Source of the DNA: Carnobacterium sp. CP1
GTDB lineage: Bacteria > Bacillota > Bacilli > Lactobacillales > Carnobacteriaceae
DNA length: 64,000 nt
Reading direction: 5' to 3'
NCBI RefSeq assembly: GCF_001483965.1
Contig: NZ_CP010796.1
Span: 1-64,000 of the forward strand
Below, piece after piece: positions 59,380 to 64,000 of this stretch. The translations under genes and the position numbers were made by a program. A model generated the notes under the pieces. That model saw only the letters and a program-made list of their open reading frames with translations. It had not been told where the DNA came from and did not search any database. How positions within the stretch are numbered: the first letter of the stretch is position 1; each line of letters opens with the position of its first letter.

Positions 59380-60596
59380 ATGAAAATTTTAGTTCAAAAA
59401 TTTGGAGGCACCTCTGTTAAAGATGAAGAAAGCCGACGGGCAGCTGAAAAGCATATCGTTCATGCTGTGTCATTAGGCTACAAAGTGATTGTAGTGGTTT
59501 CGGCAATTGGCCGTATGGGAGATCCATATGCAACGGATTCGCTTTTATCCTTAATCGGGGGAATCGCAGTTTTTTAGATTTGCGTGAAAGAGACATGTTG
59601 CTGTCAGTTGGAGAAACAATTTCTACAGCTGTTTTTACAAATGAGTTAAAGAAGAATGGGCTAAGTGCTGTCGGCTTAACAGGGCAAGATGCTGGGATTG
59701 TAACGAATGAAGATTTTGGGAATGCTAAAGTACAACGAATTGAAAAAGAAACGATTTATTCTTATTTTAAAACCAATGATGTGGTAGTAGTCACTGGTTT
59801 TCAAGGAGTCAGTGAAAACGGACATATCACCACTATAGGCCGTGGTGGAAGCGATACGTCGGCTGCTTTCTTAGGATCGGCATTTAAAGCAGAAAACATT
59901 GACATATTTACAGATGTTTCGGGCATGATGACTGCTGATCCTAGACTGGTCGATAAAGCTCAGTTTTTAAAAGTCGTTAGTTACCAAGAAGTGAGCAACA
60001 TGGCACATGAGGGAGCGAAAGTTATCGATCCGCGAGCTGTAGAAATTGCGATGCAAGCGGGTATTCCTTTAAGAATCCGATCAACCTATCAGCCGGTTAC
60101 CAACACGGGAACTTTAGTAACGCATATTGAAGGTCAAATCGAACCTTATCGTTTAGTGACCGGGATTGCCCATGTATCTAATTTAGTGCAATTTAGCATC
60201 GAAACGGCTCAGCAAACTCAAAAAATCATTTTTTCGTTATTAGCCGAATTGGATATCAGTGTGGATTTCATCAATATTTTTCCGCATAAGATCGTATTCA
60301 CATTACCGCAAACGACTTCGGAAAGAGCTAGACTTATTTTTGATGAACAAGGCGTTTCCTACACTCTTGTTGAGAATTGTGCAAAAGTAGCAATCGTAGG
60401 TGCGGGCATCACTGGAGTACCGGGAGTTATAGCAAAAATGGTCACTACAATGGCTAAACATCAGATACCCATTTATCAATCTGCTGACAGCTACACAACT
60501 GTGTGGATCTTGATTGCAGAAACAGATTTAAAACTAGCGATCAATGAATTGCATGCTGTCTTTTTGCAAAATGAGAATCAGCCTAAAAACAACTAG
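59380..60596 (+). pseudogene. lysC: Aspartate kinase, one frameshift
   Basis: Phosphorylates aspartate, the first step to lysine, threonine and methionine. First frame: ILVQKFGGTSVKDEESRRAAE with the KFGGTS phosphate-binding motif, and VVVSAIGRMGDPYATDSL. Second frame from about 59560: LSVGETISTAVF, GRGGSDTSAAFLG, FTDVSGMMTADPRLV, then two ACT domains (VQFSIETAQQTQKIIFSLLAELDIS, AKVAIVGAGITGVPGV, in parts) for feedback. Adding one G in the GGGGG run near 59556 restores LIGGNRSFLDLRERD. Repaired length is about 405 residues. The reading frame otherwise shows no decay. Confidence 0.92.
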
Positions 60597-60602
60597 GTCT
60601 GC

Positions 60603-60630
60603 TTGTAATTTTGTTGATTTGGCGTATAAT
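60603..60630 (+). promoter_or_regulatory. Promoter of the yqeG-yqeK operon
   Basis: TTGTAA (60603-60608), 16 bases, then TATAAT (60625-60630), just after the lysC stop. Confidence 0.6.
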
Positions 60631-60649
60631 TAAAGAAATAGTAAACTAG

Positions 60650-60680
60650 AGGAGTACTGTCCAAGGTACTCCTATTTTAA
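60650..60680 (+). other. Hairpin in the yqeG leader
   Basis: AGGAGTAC (60650-60657) pairs exactly with GTACTCCT (60666-60673) and is followed by ATTTTAA. It lies between the promoter and yqeG, so it may be a weak attenuator or a leftover lysC terminator. Confidence 0.5.
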
Positions 60681-60696
60681 TGGATAGGGAGAAATA

Positions 60697-61242
60697 ATGC
60701 TGAATATATTTAAACCGACGTGGATGGTAGATGCCATCTATCACATTACACCTGAACAATTAAAAAAACAAAATATTAAAGCCGTTTTAACAGACTTAGA
60801 TAACACCCTGATTGCTTGGAACAACCCAGATGGAACGGAAGAGCTGATAAAGTGGATCGAAGTCATGCAAACAGCTGGTATCCCAGTTATCATTCTTTCG
60901 AATAATAAAGCTTCTCGCGTGGAACGAGTAGCCACTGTTTTAGGGTTAGAGTACGTTTCCAGAGCAATGAAACCAACGGTTATTGGCTTTAAAAAAGCCG
61001 AGGCGAAACTGAATTTGCCCAAAGAAGAAGTATTGATGGTTGGCGACCAAATCATGACTGATATCTGGGGAGCCAACCTTGCCGGTGTACGGAATGTTTT
61101 GGTAAAACCGATTGTCAATAGTGATGCGTGGAACACTCAGTTTAATCGTTTTATAGAATTGCATATTATGAACTACTTAATACGAAAAGATCCAGATATG
61201 AGATGGAGGAAGTCTTTACATGACAAAAGAATTAATGAATGA
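60697..61242 (+). CDS. yqeG: YqeG-family HAD hydrolase (HAD-IIIA phosphatase)
   Basis: HAD-superfamily phosphatase. Motif I reads LTDLDNTLIAW (DxDxT), motif II IILSNNKA, motif III-like VGDQIMTDIWGANLAGVRNVLV. 181 residues. The family sits with yqeH and is linked to ribosome or cell-wall processes, but its substrate is not known. AGGGAG ribosome site. It overlaps yqeH by 23 bases. Confidence 0.93.
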   Translation: MLNIFKPTWMVDAIYHITPEQLKKQNIKAVLTDLDNTLIAWNNPDGTEELIKWIEVMQTAGIPVIILSNNKASRVERVATVLGLEYVSRAMKPTVIGFKKAEAKLNLPKEEVLMVGDQIMTDIWGANLAGVRNVLVKPIVNSDAWNTQFNRFIELHIMNYLIRKDPDMRWRKSLHDKRINE

Positions 61243-62350
61243 GGAAGAAATTCGGTGCATCGGATGTGGAGCTGTTATTCAAACAACCGATAAAGACGCT
61301 CCAGGATATACACCAGAATCAGCCCTGAAAAAAGGACTTGAACAAGAAGAAGTGTATTGTCAACGTTGTTTTAGATTACGGCACTACAATGAAATTCAAG
61401 ATGTCCACTTAACCGATGACGATTTTTTGAAATTGCTGAATGAAATTGGAACAGAAGATGCGTTGATAGTGAATGTTGTTGATATTTTTGATTTCAATGG
61501 CAGCTTGATTCCAGGACTCCATCGTTTTGTCGGCAATAACCCGGTTCTATTAGTGGGCAACAAAGTTGATTTATTGCCTAAATCCTTAAAACGCGGAAAA
61601 ATGACCCAATGGTTACGTGAACGAGCTTTTGAAGAAGGATTGCGCCCTAAAGAGGTCGTTTTAACAAGCGCTATGAAACCTAAAGAAATGGAAAGTTTAT
61701 TAGACACTATTGAAAAATACCGTCAAGGACGCGATGTTTTTGTAGTGGGAGTAACCAATGTTGGAAAATCAACATTGATTAACCAAATTATTAAAATGAC
61801 AGTTGGTGTCCAAGATTTGATTACAACTTCACAGTTCCCTGGAACAACGTTGGATCGAATCGAAATACCTTTGGAAGATGGAAAACTATTGATCGATACA
61901 CCTGGAATTGTTCATCGTCATCAAATGGCGCACGTTTTAGGGGATAAAGATTTAAAATTGATAGCTCCTAAAAAAGAAATCAAACCAATGGTCTATCAAT
62001 TGAACGAAGGGCAAACCTTGTTCTTTGGAGGTGTTGCGCGTTTTGATTATTTACAAGGCGGCAGACGCTCATTTACTTGCTTTACTTCTAATGATTTAAA
62101 AATTCATCGGACAAAATTAGCTAATGCGGATGAATTGTATAAAAAACAAGTTGGTGAATTGTTACAGCCCCCTCGTAAAGATGAAGTGGCAGATTTCCCC
62201 GAATTGGTTCGTTTCGAATTTACTATCAAAGAAAAATCCGATATTGTTTTTGCAGGATTGGGTTGGGTAACTGTTAATGAGCCTGGAGCAGTAGTTGCAG
62301 GTTGGGCACCAAAAGGTGTTAATGTAGTTATTCGTAAATCTTTAATTTAA
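61220..62350 (+). CDS. yqeH: Ribosome biogenesis GTPase YqeH
   Basis: Circularly permuted GTPase needed for 30S assembly. The N-terminal zinc finger CIGCGAVIQ and CQRCFRLRHYNEI. The G motifs come in permuted order: G4 VGNKVDLLPKS, G5 TSAMK, G1 GVTNVGKSTLIN, G2/G3 FPGTTLDRIE and DTPGIVH. C-terminal RNA-binding part (FVGLGW-like end, FAGLGWVTVNEPGAVV). 376 residues. GGAGGA ribosome site. Confidence 0.96.
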   Translation: MTKELMNEEEIRCIGCGAVIQTTDKDAPGYTPESALKKGLEQEEVYCQRCFRLRHYNEIQDVHLTDDDFLKLLNEIGTEDALIVNVVDIFDFNGSLIPGLHRFVGNNPVLLVGNKVDLLPKSLKRGKMTQWLRERAFEEGLRPKEVVLTSAMKPKEMESLLDTIEKYRQGRDVFVVGVTNVGKSTLINQIIKMTVGVQDLITTSQFPGTTLDRIEIPLEDGKLLIDTPGIVHRHQMAHVLGDKDLKLIAPKKEIKPMVYQLNEGQTLFFGGVARFDYLQGGRRSFTCFTSNDLKIHRTKLANADELYKKQVGELLQPPRKDEVADFPELVRFEFTIKEKSDIVFAGLGWVTVNEPGAVVAGWAPKGVNVVIRKSLI

Positions 62351-62398
62351 ACTTAAAGACCAAAAAATTAGCGACTATAATCTAGATGGAGTGAAAAA

Positions 62399-62719
62399 AT
62401 GGAATTAACTGGAAAACAAAAACGTTATTTAAGAAGCAAAGCTCATCATTTAGACCCTATTTTCCAAATTGGAAAAAATGGTTTAAACAAAGAAGTCATT
62501 GTACAGATTGGCGAAGCACTTGAAAAAAGAGAATTAATAAAAATCAACTTACTGCAAAATACCGATGAATCGGTTGATGAAGTAGCAGCAGAAATCGAAC
62601 GGGCCTTAGGCTGCGATGCAGTTCAAGTCATTGGTCGTGTGATCGTGTTATTTAGCCCTTCATCACAAGAGAAATACCAACGTATTTCAACTGAATTGCC
62701 AGCTAAAAAGAAAAAGTAA
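62399..62719 (+). CDS. yhbY: YhbY-family RNA-binding protein (CRM domain)
   Basis: CRM-domain protein that binds pre-50S RNA. LTGKQKRYLRSKAHHLDPIFQIGKNGLNKEVI and the GxxG loop in it are family hallmarks (shown in parts); the late VIGRVIVLFSPS closes the fold. 106 residues. Equals yqeI in the B. subtilis yqeG-yqeH-aroD-yqeI-nadD-yqeK cluster; here aroD is absent. Confidence 0.94.
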   Translation: MELTGKQKRYLRSKAHHLDPIFQIGKNGLNKEVIVQIGEALEKRELIKINLLQNTDESVDEVAAEIERALGCDAVQVIGRVIVLFSPSSQEKYQRISTELPAKKKK

Positions 62720-62751
62720 AAACATGAACGAATGAAAGAAAGGTGATTATC

Positions 62752-63405
62752 TTGAACAAGCAAACTGTTTCTTTCCATCAGGTTGACGCTTTGACAGAGG
62801 TTTTACCTGTAAAAAACAAACGGAAAAAAGTTGGGATACTGGGTGGAACATTCAATCCGCCGCATATCGGGCATTTGATTATTGCAGATCAAGTTTGCCA
62901 GCAGCTGGGTTTGGATAAAATTTATTTTATGCCGAGTGCAAATCCTCCACATCAAGATGAAAAGAAAGCTATTGCTGCTTCTCATCGAGTGAAAATGGTT
63001 GAGGCAGCTATTCAAGATAACTCTCTTTTTGACATTGAGAAAAGCGAAGTTGAACGTGGCGGTAAGAGTTATACTTACGATACATTGTTGCAGTTAGTCA
63101 AGGAACATCCAGAGACGGATTATTACTTTATTATTGGCGGCGATATGGTAGCTTATTTACCTAAATGGTATCGCATCGAAGAATTGCTCCATCTCGTTCA
63201 ATTTGTCGGCGTAAATAGACCAGGATATGGGTTAGAAAGTCCTTATCCGATTATATGGGTCGATGTCCCTTCGCTGGACATCAGTTCTACGCTTTTACGC
63301 ACGAAGCTGGAAACAAATTGTCCGGTACGGTATTTGATTCCTGATAAAACATTACAGTATATTAGTGAGAAGGGGTTATATCAAAATGCTGATAAAACCG
63401 AATGA
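62752..63405 (+). CDS. nadD: Nicotinate-nucleotide adenylyltransferase
   Basis: Makes NaAD from nicotinate mononucleotide and ATP on the way to NAD. Nucleotide-binding VGILGGTFNPPHIGHLII (HxGH) near residue 25, then FMPSANPPHQD and the late ISSTLLR (ISSTxxR). I chose TTG 62752 because AAAGGTG lies 7-8 bases upstream. A GTG three codons earlier is inside that site. 217 residues, with an N-terminal tail of about 20 residues before the core. yqeK overlaps its end by 20 bases. Confidence 0.95.
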   Translation: MNKQTVSFHQVDALTEVLPVKNKRKKVGILGGTFNPPHIGHLIIADQVCQQLGLDKIYFMPSANPPHQDEKKAIAASHRVKMVEAAIQDNSLFDIEKSEVERGGKSYTYDTLLQLVKEHPETDYYFIIGGDMVAYLPKWYRIEELLHLVQFVGVNRPGYGLESPYPIIWVDVPSLDISSTLLRTKLETNCPVRYLIPDKTLQYISEKGLYQNADKTE

Positions 63406-63994
63406 CTTATTTTACGGCGAGAAATATATTAACCTCAGCCGAAAAGAACTGCTTGAAAAAGTACAAACACAAATGAGCAGTCAACGTTTTAAGCATGTCC
63501 TAGGCGTCGAAACCGCAGCTGTAGAATTAGCTCAACGCTATGGCGTTTCAACAGAGGCGGCTAGTATTGCTGCTTTAACGCATGATTATGCTAAAGAACG
63601 CAATCATGGCGAAATGCATGATTTGATCATTAGCGCAAATTTGGATTTGGAACTATTGCAATATGGCAGTGAAATTTGGCATGGTCCTGTTGGAGCTATT
63701 TTAGTCAAAAAAGAATTAGGCATCCAAGATGCGGATATTTTAAATGCTATTCATTATCATACAGTCGGCCGTCCAGAGATGTCTTTATTAGAACAAATCA
63801 TCTATGTAGCCGATTATATTGAACCTGGTCGTGTTTTCCCGGTTGTCTCTGAAGCAAGAAAAGCAGCTGAAACGAGCTTAGCAGAAGCTGTAGCATTTGA
63901 AACGGAACACACTTTGCTGCATTTGATTGGTCAAAAAAGAAAAATTTACCCGAAAACCATCGATACTTATAATACATGGGTAGCAAAACCTTAG
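63386..63994 (+). CDS. yqeK: YqeK-family HD-domain hydrolase (Ap4A hydrolase type)
   Basis: HD-fold metal hydrolase; members symmetrically split diadenosine tetraphosphate. His in RFKHVLGVETAA, HD pair in ALTHDYAKER, later HYHTVG and Asp in YVADYIEPGR give the H-HD-D set. ATG 63386 (MLIKPNDLFYG) has AAGGGG upstream; an in-frame start 7 codons earlier is less likely. 202 residues. AGGAGG at the window end suggests the next operon gene starts right after. Confidence 0.93.
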   Translation: MLIKPNDLFYGEKYINLSRKELLEKVQTQMSSQRFKHVLGVETAAVELAQRYGVSTEAASIAALTHDYAKERNHGEMHDLIISANLDLELLQYGSEIWHGPVGAILVKKELGIQDADILNAIHYHTVGRPEMSLLEQIIYVADYIEPGRVFPVVSEARKAAETSLAEAVAFETEHTLLHLIGQKRKIYPKTIDTYNTWVAKP

Positions 63995-64000
63995 GAGGAA

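Overview
The window looks like the chromosome of a low-GC Gram-positive bacterium in the order Lactobacillales, most likely Carnobacterium or a close relative. This is inferred from AT-rich codon use, strong AGGAGG ribosome sites, GTG/TTG starts, the lactic-acid-bacterium-type proteins (ClpE, a DUF1827 protein, paired glycolipid glycosyltransferases, NADH oxidase) and gene order. No database search was possible. There are no rRNA or tRNA genes, no CRISPR array and no phage. The only mobile element seen is one ISL3-type insertion sequence.

Layout. 1-5.4 kb holds a Bacillus ytoP-ytpP-ytpR-ytpS-like block: M42 aminopeptidase, thioredoxin-like protein, UspA, tRNA-binding protein and an SftA/FtsK translocase. 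5.4-14.7 kb holds murC followed by a replication/repair block (polA, mutM, coaE, nrdR, dnaB, dnaI). 14.7-18.6 kb is translation: a T-box-controlled thrS and an L20-leader-controlled infC-rpmI-rplT operon. 18.57-20.09 kb is the ISL3 element. 20.1-25.9 kb has trpS, a DUF3899-like membrane protein and oppBCDF without oppA. 26-37 kb is the Spx/stress/alarmone neighbourhood (spx, mecA, coiA, pepF, spxH, CYTH protein, relQ, nadK, rluD-like, mgtE), closely resembling the B. subtilis yjb region. 36.6-45.5 kb is mixed: a surface metallo-beta-lactamase plus DUF3006 pair, GNAT, an M42 peptidase, an AI-2E-type permease, NADH oxidase, thermonuclease and prfC. 45.7-51 kb holds a DUF1827 protein, CtsR-controlled clpE and ptsHI. 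51.3-53.5 kb is a glycolipid glycosyltransferase pair. 53.7-60.6 kb holds a dehydrogenase, a YkuJ-like protein, hom-thrC-thrB, cutC and lysC. 60.7 kb to the end is the yqeG-yqeH-yhbY-nadD-yqeK ribosome/NAD operon, which continues past the window.

Data quality or decay. Many genes in the first 10 kb are broken by single-base losses (aminopeptidase, ytpP 3' end, ytpR, sftA, murC, polA). Later only dnaI, the transposase, coiA and lysC are broken. Each break I could resolve is repaired by adding one base, often in a short homopolymer, and essential genes are hit. Sequencing or assembly error is therefore the simplest explanation. Such genes are listed as 'pseudogene' only to say that the frame is broken as written.

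How the genes work together. Spx, its adaptor SpxH, the ClpC adaptor MecA, ClpE and RelQ form a stress and proteolysis network. hom-thrC-thrB with lysC supply threonine, which the thrS T-box senses as charged tRNA. ptsHI drives sugar uptake and carbon control. I did not find a convincing wholly new system. The items most worth a second look are the probable ATA start of infC, the double CtsR operator over clpE, the surface MBL-DUF3006 pair, several unexplained intergenic repeats and hairpins, and two small unassigned proteins.
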